The position numbers and the translations under genes were made by a program. Below, one piece after another: positions 55,988 to 64,000 of a DNA stretch of 64,000 bases. This DNA is from Spirulina sp. SIO3F2. Its GTDB lineage: Bacteria > Cyanobacteriota > Cyanobacteriia > Cyanobacteriales > Spirulinaceae. The stretch covers positions 1 through 64,000 of the forward strand of contig JAAHHN010000005.1 in NCBI GenBank assembly GCA_010672165.1. The letters are read 5' to 3'. The notes beneath the pieces were generated by a model. That model was not told the DNA's origin and made no database searches. It worked only from the letters and a program-made list of their open reading frames with translations. The number at the start of each line of letters is the position of its first letter. Position 1 is the stretch's first letter.

Positions 55988-56770
55988 ATGGCGGCTGACT
56001 TGGGTTGGATTGTATTGCGGGATATCCCTAAAGAACAGGCTCGTTTAGATAATGCAGTCTACCCGATCCAAGGCGGATTTCGAGGCTTTGACTGTGTGCC
56101 CGCTGGCCCCCACTATGTTGGCGTTGTTGACCAGGGACAACAATATGGCTTCTGGTGCTATCTCGATATCCTTGATGTGGTGGTCAAAGTTTTTGACTCA
56201 ACTCGCAAGGTCTTTGTGGATGATCAGCCGGAGAGTACGGAGCGTTATGCGTCGCTCGCTATGAGTGGGGCGATGGGGAATGCTTTGCGATCGCCCCATC
56301 CTCAAGCCTTTGAGACTTGGTCGAAGCTGACCAATCATATTAGTGAGGATGATTTTCCGCCGACGCTGTACCCTGCGCCAGGGCAAACTGCCAATCGGTT
56401 TGTGCAGGCGTTTTCTGAGGTGCATGGGGGTGATGTGGATGCATTTTTGGCAGAATTTCAGTTTGCCTTTGCCTCCTGGTACACCAACCCAGCGAATTCT
56501 GAACCCCTCAAGCGTTGGGCGCATCTGTTGCAATCGGTCTACAACGCAGGGGAGCGGAATATGGCCAGTAACCCTGAGCTGTTTGCCCCTTTGGTAGACA
56601 CAATGCTGACGCAGTTTACGCTGATCCGGGATGAAGAGTTTTCGCCCCAAAGCGCGATCGGCTTCGGGGTGAATTATCTGACAGAGGATTTGATTGATAC
56701 GGAGATCCCGAGTTTGGTGGAGAAGGGGAAAGCTTTAGAATCGTATTTGGCGAGTCGGGGTTTGTCGTGA
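55988..56770 (+). CDS. AAR2-like protein
   Basis: 260 residues from the ATG at 55988, preceded by ggag at nine bases; an ATG at 55973 adds five residues. Two parts are visible. The first, ~1-75, is beta-rich: GWIVLRDIPKEQARL, FRGFDCVPAGPHYVG, QYGFWCYLD. The second, ~125-250, is helical: FLAEFQFAFASWYTN, LKRWAHLLQSVYNAGE, ELFAPLVDTMLTQFT. Order and spacing match eukaryotic AAR2 (IPxGxxFGxD-like start, FKGVKMIPPGLHF segment, then ELQFAF and QWKxLLxLL). AAR2 is a U5 snRNP assembly factor in eukaryotes; a splicing role is excluded here. Bacterial function unknown. Call made by eye. Confidence 0.6.
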   Translation: MAADLGWIVLRDIPKEQARLDNAVYPIQGGFRGFDCVPAGPHYVGVVDQGQQYGFWCYLDILDVVVKVFDSTRKVFVDDQPESTERYASLAMSGAMGNALRSPHPQAFETWSKLTNHISEDDFPPTLYPAPGQTANRFVQAFSEVHGGDVDAFLAEFQFAFASWYTNPANSEPLKRWAHLLQSVYNAGERNMASNPELFAPLVDTMLTQFTLIRDEEFSPQSAIGFGVNYLTEDLIDTEIPSLVEKGKALESYLASRGLS

Positions 56771-56812
56771 GATGAGAGGAAATGGGGTGAGCTTTGGTTA
56801 TTGAGACCCGAA

Positions 56813-56960
56813 ATCCCCCCTTCCCCCCTACCCTTCGGGAAGCCGCAAAAGCTTCTAGGTAAGGGGGGTGACGCCGCAAGCGGCTGAGATAATAATTGCT
56901 AGTAAGAATTTGAGATCTCTGACACCCCCTTACCAAGGGGGTCGGCGTAGCCGGGGGGAT
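56813..56960. repeat. nested inverted repeat region (atcccccc ... ggggggat)
   Basis: Outer arms atcccccc (56813-56820) and ggggggat (56953-56960); inner near-perfect pair ggtaaggggggtg (56858-56870) and caccccctta cc (56923-56934). This kind of C/G-run repeat is common in cyanobacterial intergenic DNA. It lies between the convergent AAR2-like and SLH genes and could terminate both. Confidence 0.65.
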
Positions 56961-56989
56961 CACGTAAGCTTCGCCTAGTGTTGATCAAA

Positions 56990-58243
56990 CTAACGCACCG
57001 CCGTCACAAAATCCTCAGCCAATTGCAGATTCAGGTTGGTTTCTGGCTCCACCACCAACACATCCACACTGCTGCGACCCAGGAAATTACCCACTAAGGT
57101 GGCCAGTGCCCCAGCGCCTGCCCCAATCAGCACCTCTTCAGTGGCAATGGCGCGATCGCCGGTTACAGCAGAGATCGCAGTGGCAGCAGCAGCGCCGATC
57201 GCGGCGTTCTTGAGCACAGTTCCGGTGCTTGCCCCTTTGCGGATCGTTTCAGTTTCGGTGATCACTTCTGAGGTCGCGGCAAAGTCACGGGTTTGACCAT
57301 CGGGGAAGATCAGGGTCTCGGCGACAAACTGAGTGCCTTCACCCGCAGGCTGTAATTCACCCTCCACCTGACTCCCAGCGGGAATTAGTACCTTGCCATA
57401 ACGAGTGGTAATGTTTTGGGTGACATCGAAGGTCACAGGGAGCGTTTCTTCCGGCAAGAGGACGATTTTATCTTCGGTATAGGTGACAGGAATCAATGTA
57501 CCGGAGGGGATGCGGTAGTCTACCGCGATCGGCTCGGGGTTAGCAATGTAGCGAGACGCAACCTGGGGCACACGGTTTTGGCTGACGAGGGCTTGGTAGA
57601 GGAATGCCGCTACATCAGCACGGGTGGCGACGCGCTGAGGTGCAAGGCTGCTAGAGCTGGGGTAACTCACAACCATGCCGCGTTCTGTGGCAGCCGCGAT
57701 CGGGCTGCGGGCATAGCTAGAAATTTCGCCATTATCAACGTAATAGTTGAGCACTTCATTAACCGGAGCTTGGGTTTGGTAGTTCAAACCATTGGTCAAA
57801 GAGAGGATCACCTCTTCCCGAGAAATCGGATCATCGGGACGGAAAACGTTGCCAGGATAGCCGGACATAAAGCCCGTTTCATAGGCTTGGCGAATTGCAC
57901 CTGCTGCCCAGTGGCTGCCGGGTACATCCACAAAGCCGCTGGTGCTGCGGATGCGTTGAGTGTCGTAGGCGGCTTGAATCATAGAGGCGAACTGAGCACG
58001 GGTTACGGGTGCATCGGGGCGGAAGCTGCCATCGGGGAAGCCCGAGACATAATTGCGAGCAACTAAACCATCGATAAAGCCTTTCGCCCAATGATTGGCA
58101 GAGACATCGAAAAATCGATTGGCTTGCGCCGTGGCAGGGGCAGCGGTGACGAGGGGCAGCACCACTGGGGCAGCCGCAGCAACGTTCATACCTACGGTCA
58201 ATAAAAGAGCAGCGGTGGCTTGCCAACGTTTGCGATTCAACAT
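56990..58243 (-). CDS. S-layer homology (SLH) domain protein
   Basis: 417 residues. Signal peptide ~1-40 (TAALLLTVGMNVAAAAPVV; cleavage near TAQA), followed by three SLH modules (~43-95, 103-160, 175-220: FFDVSANHWAKGFIDGL; FVDVPGSHWAAGAIRQAY). The second half (~235-417) is a beta-rich domain with IPSGTLIPVTYTED and VLIPAGSQVEGEL, resembling TrbI/VirB10-like anti-aggregation domains, plus a Gly/Ala-rich hydrophobic stretch. SLH modules attach proteins to the cell wall; in cyanobacteria they are common in porins and surface proteins, though no porin barrel is visible here. Confidence 0.9.
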   Translation of the reverse strand: MLNRKRWQATAALLLTVGMNVAAAAPVVLPLVTAAPATAQANRFFDVSANHWAKGFIDGLVARNYVSGFPDGSFRPDAPVTRAQFASMIQAAYDTQRIRSTSGFVDVPGSHWAAGAIRQAYETGFMSGYPGNVFRPDDPISREEVILSLTNGLNYQTQAPVNEVLNYYVDNGEISSYARSPIAAATERGMVVSYPSSSSLAPQRVATRADVAAFLYQALVSQNRVPQVASRYIANPEPIAVDYRIPSGTLIPVTYTEDKIVLLPEETLPVTFDVTQNITTRYGKVLIPAGSQVEGELQPAGEGTQFVAETLIFPDGQTRDFAATSEVITETETIRKGASTGTVLKNAAIGAAAATAISAVTGDRAIATEEVLIGAGAGALATLVGNFLGRSSVDVLVVEPETNLNLQLAEDFVTAVR

Positions 58244-58486
58244 GAGAGTAAACTCCAGAGCGAAAGGTTGAGGACGTAAAGTGATTCGAGTGATGGGGAA
58301 AAATCTGCCCAGCCCATTTGTGTTTGGTGCGGGTTGCTTATTGCAGATTTACTTTCTTTGACCGTCGGGTTCCGCCCAAGTTTCTCGGGCTAGGACAGTT
58401 GTTGAGGTGGAAGGGGAAACCCTAGGAAACCGAGATCCGGCGTGGTGCTCTATGATGATTCGCAAACGCACACTTAACACAAGCTG

Positions 58487-59401
58487 ATGTCAGTTGGAGA
58501 ATCGAAGGTTGCAATTTATGCAGCGATGGCCGCAAACCTGGCGATCGCGATCGCTAAATTCATTGGCGCAGCGATCACGGGCAGCTCGGCGATGCTCTCA
58601 GAGGGGATTCATTCTATTGTGGATACGGTGAATGAGGTCTTGCTGCTCTATGGTCTGAATCGCAGTCAACGTAGCCCGGATGAAGATCATCCTTTGGGAT
58701 ACGGGCAAGAACTCTATTTTTGGTCGCTGATTGTGGCGGTATTGATTTTTGCCTTGGGCGGTGGCGTCTCGGTGTATGAAGGGGTGAAGAGCATTCAACA
58801 TCCAGAGCCAGCAGCGAATGTACTGGTGAGTTATGGCGTGTTGGGTGCAGCGGCGCTGTTTGAGGGGGCGGCGTTGGCGGTGTCGTTGCGATCGTTTCAG
58901 CAGAGTCAAACCCAACCTCAATCCTTATGGTCAGCGTTGCGCCAGAGCAAAGATCCCAGCGCCTTTGTGGTGATCGTTGAAGATGGTGCGGCGCTGGTGG
59001 GGTTGTTGTTTGCGTTCGGTGGGGTGTTTTTGAGTGAGCGGACGGGGAATAGTGTTTATGACGGGATGGCGTCGATCGCCATTGGGATTTTATTGACGAT
59101 TGTGGCGATCGCCCTCGTCGGCGAAACCAAAGGCCTCTTGATTGGGGAGAGTGCTGCGCCTGCGATTCGGGAGAATATTCGCGCGATCGTGCAGGCGGAT
59201 GCTGCGGTCTCAAAGCTAGATGCACCGATCACGCTCCATTTAGGGCCGCAGGACATTATGGTGGCAATGCATATTGAGTTTCAGGATGCGCTCTCAGCGG
59301 ATGAGATTGAGGCAGCGACACGGCGGATTGAACGGAAGATTCGGGAGGCGCACGGTGAGGTGAAGCGAATTTTTCTGGAGGCGGCTTCGATTGTTTCGTA
59401 G
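58487..59401 (+). CDS. cation diffusion facilitator (CDF) transporter
   Basis: 304 residues with about six membrane helices and a C-terminal cytoplasmic ferredoxin-like domain (~205-304, LHLGPQDIMVAMHIEFQDA). The metal site of the ZnT9-like group is visible: EGIHSIVDTVNEVLLLYG in helix 2 (His and Asp) and VVIVEDGAALVGLLFA in helix 5. The DEDHPLGYGQELYFWSL segment is also typical. Exports Zn2+ or another divalent metal from the cytoplasm in exchange for protons. Which metal is not known. Confidence 0.92.
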   Translation: MSVGESKVAIYAAMAANLAIAIAKFIGAAITGSSAMLSEGIHSIVDTVNEVLLLYGLNRSQRSPDEDHPLGYGQELYFWSLIVAVLIFALGGGVSVYEGVKSIQHPEPAANVLVSYGVLGAAALFEGAALAVSLRSFQQSQTQPQSLWSALRQSKDPSAFVVIVEDGAALVGLLFAFGGVFLSERTGNSVYDGMASIAIGILLTIVAIALVGETKGLLIGESAAPAIRENIRAIVQADAAVSKLDAPITLHLGPQDIMVAMHIEFQDALSADEIEAATRRIERKIREAHGEVKRIFLEAASIVS

Positions 59402-59448
59402 AATAGTTGTTAGATTAATGAGTAAATTGATTGAAATTAGCGAGGCCT

Positions 59449-60291
59449 ATGGGGATTGTCGTCAACCTCAAGCAAATCAGCTTATATACTCTTGAAGTAC
59501 TACAGCAAAGTCCTACGCTTGGTGCTGCTTTGTTCGATGCTCAATATCTCCCCGAATCTCCCTTCTGGAATACTTCAGAAGGGTTTGATGAATATGATGA
59601 AAGAACCAAAAAAGAAGCAAGAATGAGGTTTGATCGCTGCGTCTTCAGAGCTTTGCGTGATCGGCTTTCATTTTGGGATAGATTGTCGGATTTTCTGGTT
59701 TTCGAAGTTATCTCTAAATTCATTAGTCATGACAGGACTCGTCCTAAATCCCGAAGACCTAAGCATTTATCTTGGCATCAGGCTATAGAACAGCATTTTC
59801 TGACGGAATGGGAGATACCTGAACTGGATTTAGGCAAGAACTTGTATGAGTTGACATTATTATTGTCAGGATATGCTCCTGCTTATTATCATTCATCAGA
59901 TGGTTTATTGCTAGAGCTGGAATCCTATAAGGGTAGAGGTGATGGAGAGTTTTTATCTTTTTTAGTGGTTGAGAGTTCAGACTATGGTAGTCCTCCTCTT
60001 GTGAATGCAGTTGGTGCTGGGACACAACTGGAATATGAAACAGGTTATGGCCCGGTTCGTTATTTGCTGCCCAATGAAAATGAGCAGATTTTGAGTGGTC
60101 TGCTGAGACTAACTAAAGAAGATCTTTGGGAGCGATATCGAACAGAACTCCGTAAAGAAAAACCTTGCTCTTGGTTCGTATTCCTTGATGAAGAGATACT
60201 CGAAGGAGTGCTGGAACTTTACGATGAGATAGTCTTCTATTACAATGACGCTGTTAAGAATCAAAGAGTGATGTTACTATACTTGACTTGA
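59449..60291 (+). CDS. DUF1877 (YfbM-like) family protein
   Basis: 280 residues from MGIVVNLKQISLYTLEVL; the frame begins six codons earlier at a TTG, but the family starts at this Met. A gagg lies seven bases upstream. Family landmarks: LSWHQAIEQHFLTEW in place of the usual Trp-His segment, AVGAGTQLEYETGYGPVRYL (the GYGPxRYL motif) and a C-terminal helical end with FYNDAVKNQ. The N-terminal ~110 residues are longer than usual. Function of the family unknown. Moderately A+T-rich. Confidence 0.75.
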   Translation: MGIVVNLKQISLYTLEVLQQSPTLGAALFDAQYLPESPFWNTSEGFDEYDERTKKEARMRFDRCVFRALRDRLSFWDRLSDFLVFEVISKFISHDRTRPKSRRPKHLSWHQAIEQHFLTEWEIPELDLGKNLYELTLLLSGYAPAYYHSSDGLLLELESYKGRGDGEFLSFLVVESSDYGSPPLVNAVGAGTQLEYETGYGPVRYLLPNENEQILSGLLRLTKEDLWERYRTELRKEKPCSWFVFLDEEILEGVLELYDEIVFYYNDAVKNQRVMLLYLT

Positions 60292-60304
60292 ATGATATTT
60301 TGTT

Positions 60305-60640
60305 ATGGATAAAATCCAAAAGTATCAACACATAATCCGTGAAATTCTCCATGATCAGGCGCATCCCTATGGTCATTCTGATGATGTGGATACGTTAGTG
60401 ATCTGTGATACTGAGCACGATCATTATCAGCTCTCTTATATCGGCTGGGAAGGTCAGCAGCGCATCTTTAATTTAATCTTACATTTTGATATTAAGGATG
60501 GCAAAATTTGGATTCAGCATAATGGGACGGAAACCGCGATCGCTCAAGTCCTGGTCGAAAAAGGTGTTGAACAGTCTGATATTGTCATCGGTTTCCACTC
60601 TCCTTTTAAGCGACAGTTTAATGGGTATGCAGTGGCGTGA
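60305..60640 (+). CDS. xisI: XisI family protein (orphan)
   Basis: 111 residues: MDKIQKYQHIIREILHDQA, DTEHDHYQLSYIGWEGQQRI, LHFDIKDGKIWIQHNGTE and IVIGFHSPFKRQFNGYAVA match the fdxN-element excision controlling factor XisI throughout. XisI normally follows xisH; here the preceding gene is DUF1877 and no xisH is present, so this is a solitary copy. Its biochemical role beyond excision control is not known. Confidence 0.93.
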   Translation: MDKIQKYQHIIREILHDQAHPYGHSDDVDTLVICDTEHDHYQLSYIGWEGQQRIFNLILHFDIKDGKIWIQHNGTETAIAQVLVEKGVEQSDIVIGFHSPFKRQFNGYAVA

Positions 60641-60729
60641 ATGCTCCATTTACGTAACCCACAACTAACTACATTGCGGAAAGCGCACTATCTTTTGCGG
60701 TTAAGACAGTCTTCAGACGCTAACAATTT

Positions 60730-61203
60730 ATGATGAAAACACCTGTTACCGAATTTCTAGACTCCCATAATATTCTCTACAACCTTAAACTCCATTCGCA
60801 ACCTGTTTTTACCTGCGAAGATGCGGCCCGCGAGCGTAATGTACGGCTCTCACAAATCCTCAAATGTATGGTGGGGCAAGATGCCGAGGTGAATCTTTAT
60901 GTGATGTTGATTCCGGGGGATAAGACGCTCAAAATTAAGCGGGCAAGGCAGTTGGCTGGAGGCATTCGCATTGAGTTAGTTGCACCGGAGCAGCTTGCTG
61001 AACAGTTGGGGTTAACGGTGGGGGCGATTTCGCCAATTCAATTACTGGGAAAAGCGAAACAGTGTTTTATGGATCACAGCGTGTTTCGAGAGGAGTGGGT
61101 GGCAATGAGTGCGGGCGTGCCGGAGGCGGGGGTTGAGGTGCAAGCGGAATCATTAGCTGAACTATTAGGCGTGGTTCGGGGCGATATTATTTCAGTGCGG
61201 TAA
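60730..61203 (+). CDS. YbaK/EbsC-type aminoacyl-tRNA deacylase
   Basis: 157 residues forming a single YbaK domain: FLDSHNILYNLKLHSQPVFT, QILKCMVGQDAEVNLYVMLI (with the catalytic-type Lys after ILK) and GGIRIELVAPEQLAEQLGLT followed by GAISPIQLLGK. Family role: hydrolysis of mischarged tRNA such as Cys- or Ala-tRNA(Pro). Exact substrate cannot be assigned from sequence. Stands between XisI and the Trypco1-caspase pair. Confidence 0.9.
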   Translation: MMKTPVTEFLDSHNILYNLKLHSQPVFTCEDAARERNVRLSQILKCMVGQDAEVNLYVMLIPGDKTLKIKRARQLAGGIRIELVAPEQLAEQLGLTVGAISPIQLLGKAKQCFMDHSVFREEWVAMSAGVPEAGVEVQAESLAELLGVVRGDIISVR

Positions 61204-61309
61204 GGGGCAAATCAAAAGCGCGGTTTGCAACATGGAGAGGATATTGCCCACTATCGCCCAGTAGTGAATCACCAAGCCTATACTTGGAAAAGTATTCCCA
61301 GTTTTTGCT

Positions 61310-61717
61310 ATGTCTGATCCGAGAACAATCAGCATTATCACCAATTCCACGCCTGCTCAACCTGATGAACTCGTCGAAGGGCGTCGGGGCACATTAGAAG
61401 ATATTGGTGAGAATTTTGGGCTAGCGGCTCGGAGTGCCAAGACTGCTGTAGCCAACACGATCAAGCGCGGTACAGAAATTCCGGTGGAAACACTGAAAAG
61501 CCAAATGCTGAAGGTGCATGGGGTGATGACGGAGATTTTTGAGCAGTTTCAGGCTTCAGAAGCGGAGAATCCGGCGGGGTTGCGCTTGGAGGAGGTTGAG
61601 CTTTCGGTGGAGATTAGCAGTCAGGGGGAGGTGAGTATTGTGGGGATCGGTGGCACGGAGTTGGGGGGCACAGGGGCGATCACGCTGAAGTTTAAGCGGC
61701 CGGGGTCTGGGGATTAA
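61310..61717 (+). CDS. CU044_2847 / Trypco1 (trypsin-co-occurring domain 1) protein
   Basis: 135 residues. The C-terminal half carries the family's beta pattern: RLEEVELSVEISSQGEVSIV, GTELGGTGAITLKFKRPG. The N-terminal half is helical. Six bases before the caspase-FGE gene, same strand, so the two are one transcript. Trypco1 proteins accompany trypsin, caspase and other protease effectors in predicted bacterial conflict systems and are thought to sense or regulate them. Family assignment by pattern. Confidence 0.75.
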   Translation: MSDPRTISIITNSTPAQPDELVEGRRGTLEDIGENFGLAARSAKTAVANTIKRGTEIPVETLKSQMLKVHGVMTEIFEQFQASEAENPAGLRLEEVELSVEISSQGEVSIVGIGGTELGGTGAITLKFKRPGSGD

Positions 61718-61723
61718 GGTGAG

Positions 61724-63820
61724 ATGACGGGCAAGAATTGTGCCATTGCGATCGGCATTAATAATTATCACAACATTGAGTCACTCCACTATGCCCAGCG
61801 GGATGCCGCCGCAATGCGGGCGTATTTCCAGGCTGAATTGCAGTTTGAGCGGGTTTTACATTTTGCGGAGGATGGCGATTATCTGCCGACGTACGCGATA
61901 TTACGCCGTTTGCTCCGGAAATGCTCAGAGTTGTTGAAGCTGGAGGCGGGGGATAACCTTTGGTTCTTTTTTGCGGGCCATGGCCAGCGCTACGAAAATC
62001 GGGATTATCTACTGCCGATCGATGTTGATCCGGGAGATATTGAGGGAACGGCGATCTCGTTGCAGTATGTGACGGAGCGGTTGACGCAATGCGGTTCGGA
62101 TAATGTGATTTTGTTGATTGATGCCTGTCGGCATACAGAGCAAAATACGGGTCGGCGGGATGGACAAGGCGGTGTTGGTGCAGTTCGTTATCCGGGGGTG
62201 GTAACGTTTTATTCGTGCAGCCCTTTTGAGTATTCCTATGAAATTAGGCAATTGGAGCAAGGGGCGTTTACTTATGCGCTTTTAGCGGGGTTACGGCGAC
62301 AGGGGGAGGGGAATTGTGCGACGGTGGAGCGGTTAGATCGGCATTTGAGCGTGACTGTGCCGGAGTTGAATCGGAAGTATAGCAAGCCTGTGCAAACCCC
62401 CAAGGCGGAGGCTGCGCCGGCCTCGAAATATCATCTGATTTTGTTGCCGAAGCAGGCGAATGATGCAGATGTGAATCAGTTGCGAGTGGATGCGTTTCGG
62501 GCAGAGATGCAGCAACAATGGCAGCAGGCGAAGGAGTTGTGGGTGCGGGTGTTGATTAATGCACCTGGGGATAAGGATGCGGTGGAGGCGATTGGTCGGA
62601 TTGCGGTGCGATTGGCGGCTGGGTCTATGATGGGATCTGAGACAAGTGGTGTGAAGGGAATTTCTGAAATTCCAGCGAGATCAAACTTGTCGCAATCAAC
62701 AGATAGTTATTTATCGGAAGAGAATATAGATTTTGAGGTTAATGGTTGGGATGAATCCGACGAAAACAATAAAGCTCCAGAAGAATCAGAGTACATTGGG
62801 AATCTCAGTCAAGAAGAGTTTGACAAAATTTTCAACGAAGTATGGCGTGAAAAGGATCCTGACTATGAACTTCTTCCTTACAGGAATTATGAGACTCTAA
62901 TAGAAGAAGAGTTGCCAGATATAAGTATTTCAGACATAGTTGATCAAATCGTACCAACTATTCAGAATGAGTCTTCAGAAATACGGTTTGATACATATCG
63001 TCTTACGTATTCCTACGAGTATGTGAAGTTGGATGCGAAGGGGAAGATTGTTGAACGGAACCAGGGAGAGGCGGAATATTTTAGTGAGGATTTGGGGGAG
63101 GGGGTGACGCTGGAGATGACGGCGATTCCAGGCGGGAGCTTCAAGATGGGGGGGATGGAATATGGCGATGAACAACCTATCCATGAGGTGACGGTGCAGC
63201 CGTTTTTTCTGGGGAAGTTTGCAGTAACACAGGCGCAATGGGCAAGGGTTGCAAGCTTTCCGAAAGTGCAGATTGAGTTAGAGCCTGATCCTGCATATTT
63301 CAAAGGCTCAGATTGCCCAGTGGAACAAGTGAGCTGGGAGGAGGCAAGCGAGTTTTGTAAGCGACTCTCTCAACATACTGAAAGGCAATATCATCTACCC
63401 AGCGAAGCAGAATGGGAATATGCTTGTCGAGCTGGAACCACACCCCATTATCACTTTGGGGATGTGATTAGTGCAGCAGTTGCGAATTACGATGCTAGCG
63501 AAACCTGGAATGGTAGCCCGGAAGGGGAATATCGTGAGCAGACCGTTCCGGTCAAAACTTTCCCTGCAAACCCTTGGGGACTTTATGAGATGCATGGCAA
63601 TGTTGGGGAATGGTGTGCTGATTATTGGCATGACAACTATGATGATGCTCCCATAGATGGAAGTGTATGGATAAAGGGTAGGGATAGTAATCGTCGCATA
63701 CTACGTGGCGGTTCCTGGTTCTACAGTCCGAGGAATTGCCGTTCTGCCTGTCGCATCGACATTACGTCCGGCAACCGCTTCAGCTGGCTCGGTTTTCGTG
63801 TAGTGTGTAGTGTCCCATAG
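61724..63820 (+). CDS. caspase-like protease fused to a formylglycine-generating-enzyme (FGE/SUMF1) domain
   Basis: 698 residues. N-terminal caspase (peptidase C14) p20 ~1-240: His86 in FFFAGHGQRYENRDYLLP and Cys135 in LLIDACRHTEQN, both present. A helical linker ~240-310 (DAFRAEMQQQWQQAKELW), an acidic low-complexity stretch ~320-420, then an FGE/C-type-lectin-fold domain ~460-698 (AIPGGSFKMG, HLPSEAEWEYACRAGTT, YEMHGNVGEWCADYWH, RILRGGSW...GFRVV). FGE-type domains at the end of cyanobacterial caspases are typical targets of diversity-generating retroelements, where they act as binding modules rather than sulfatase-maturing enzymes. Predicted role: recognition by the FGE part triggers the protease. 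Confidence 0.93.
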   Translation: MTGKNCAIAIGINNYHNIESLHYAQRDAAAMRAYFQAELQFERVLHFAEDGDYLPTYAILRRLLRKCSELLKLEAGDNLWFFFAGHGQRYENRDYLLPIDVDPGDIEGTAISLQYVTERLTQCGSDNVILLIDACRHTEQNTGRRDGQGGVGAVRYPGVVTFYSCSPFEYSYEIRQLEQGAFTYALLAGLRRQGEGNCATVERLDRHLSVTVPELNRKYSKPVQTPKAEAAPASKYHLILLPKQANDADVNQLRVDAFRAEMQQQWQQAKELWVRVLINAPGDKDAVEAIGRIAVRLAAGSMMGSETSGVKGISEIPARSNLSQSTDSYLSEENIDFEVNGWDESDENNKAPEESEYIGNLSQEEFDKIFNEVWREKDPDYELLPYRNYETLIEEELPDISISDIVDQIVPTIQNESSEIRFDTYRLTYSYEYVKLDAKGKIVERNQGEAEYFSEDLGEGVTLEMTAIPGGSFKMGGMEYGDEQPIHEVTVQPFFLGKFAVTQAQWARVASFPKVQIELEPDPAYFKGSDCPVEQVSWEEASEFCKRLSQHTERQYHLPSEAEWEYACRAGTTPHYHFGDVISAAVANYDASETWNGSPEGEYREQTVPVKTFPANPWGLYEMHGNVGEWCADYWHDNYDDAPIDGSVWIKGRDSNRRILRGGSWFYSPRNCRSACRIDITSGNRFSWLGFRVVCSVP
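63708..63805 (+). other. candidate variable region (VR) of a diversity-generating retroelement
   Basis: Between GGSW and GFRVV the codons are ttc tac agt ... tgt cgc atc gac att ... aac cgc ttc agc tgg ctc. Most sit where related cyanobacterial templates encode Asn (AAC/AAT), and nearly all end in C or T, as expected from adenine-specific mutation of AAY codons. No template repeat or reverse transcriptase is inside the window, which ends 195 bases later. Confidence 0.6.
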
Positions 63821-63982
63821 ACGCTTTGCGGCTTCTCGAAGAGTGGACAGTCTTAGCCCTCTACCCTCTTTCCCTTTTGCCCTCTGCACTATTTCCCCTT
63901 TTCCCTTACTCCATCGCCGCCGAAGGCAGATCGATTGATTTTTCAAATCGCCCCTTAATGCCAACTTAGCCTCTGATCCACC

Positions 63983-64000
63983 ATGACCCCCCGCGAACAA
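63983..64000 (+). CDS. start of a further gene cut by the window end
   Basis: ATG followed by codons for T-P-R-E-Q to the window edge. Too short to identify; DGR accessory genes would be plausible at this position but nothing here shows it. Confidence 0.25.

Noticed and set aside
1..64000. tRNA, rRNA, riboswitch or CRISPR features
   Set aside because: None could be recognised by eye; a covariance-model scan was not possible and might still find small RNAs.

Overview
The window is chromosomal DNA of a cyanobacterium. The petB-petD pair, an NDH-1 subunit L gene, a GlpX-type FBPase/SBPase, glutamyl-tRNA reductase, a CruA/CruP-type lycopene cyclase, a PirA-like protein, XisI, and very frequent HIP1 octamers (gcgatcgc) all point that way. 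The genus cannot be fixed from the sequence. No tRNA, rRNA or CRISPR array was seen.

Layout. (1) 1-8.3 kb: the 3' edge of what looks like an extracellular (or thylakoid-anchored) contractile injection system locus. A short C-terminal gene remnant and an AAA+ ATPase are followed by four tandem genes with the same ~85-residue leader and four different C-terminal bodies. Two of the four carry the DUF4157 domain (HELTH motif). They look like a cassette of injected effectors. (2) 8.3-11.6 kb: small membrane protein, GPH-family symporter, ureG, Uma2 nuclease. (3) 11.7-21.5 kb: a leucine-rich-repeat lipoprotein, then an apparent operon of an OmpA-like envelope protein, a Ras-like GTPase, a PAS-GAF-GGDEF protein and a PAS-GAF-adenylate cyclase, closed by a hairpin. 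(4) 21.8-24.1 kb: a membrane protein and a complete IS4-family element inserted into a small MITE-like repeat. (5) 24.4-26.7 kb: two 54-residue conserved cyanobacterial proteins, a SAM hydroxide adenosyltransferase, ndhL and a PadR repressor. (6) 26.8-35 kb: an RND efflux system whose adaptor and pump genes are separated by about 3.7 kb of accessory genes (Uma2, DUF4058, a dead ParD, a UPF0175/DUF3368 toxin-antitoxin pair, two membrane proteins). (7) 35-49.9 kb: mostly housekeeping and photosynthesis genes (ctpA, petBD, glpX, hemA, SUI1, ribD, hybrid kinase, cruP-like, SDR). (8) 50-61.2 kb: TMEM43 protein, ComEC, an AAR2-like protein, SLH protein, CDF transporter, DUF1877, XisI, YbaK. (9) 61.3-64 kb: a Trypco1-like protein coupled to a caspase-FGE protein whose C-terminus looks like the variable region of a diversity-generating retroelement; the window ends before any reverse transcriptase.

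The most interesting material is the effector cassette (two members end in a region resembling a eukaryotic RGS domain, one in an Stv/caspase-like His-Cys region), the envelope-GTPase-cyclase operon, the AAR2-like protein, and the caspase-FGE conflict module with a probable retroelement variable region. All domain names come from reading motifs by eye; no database search was run.
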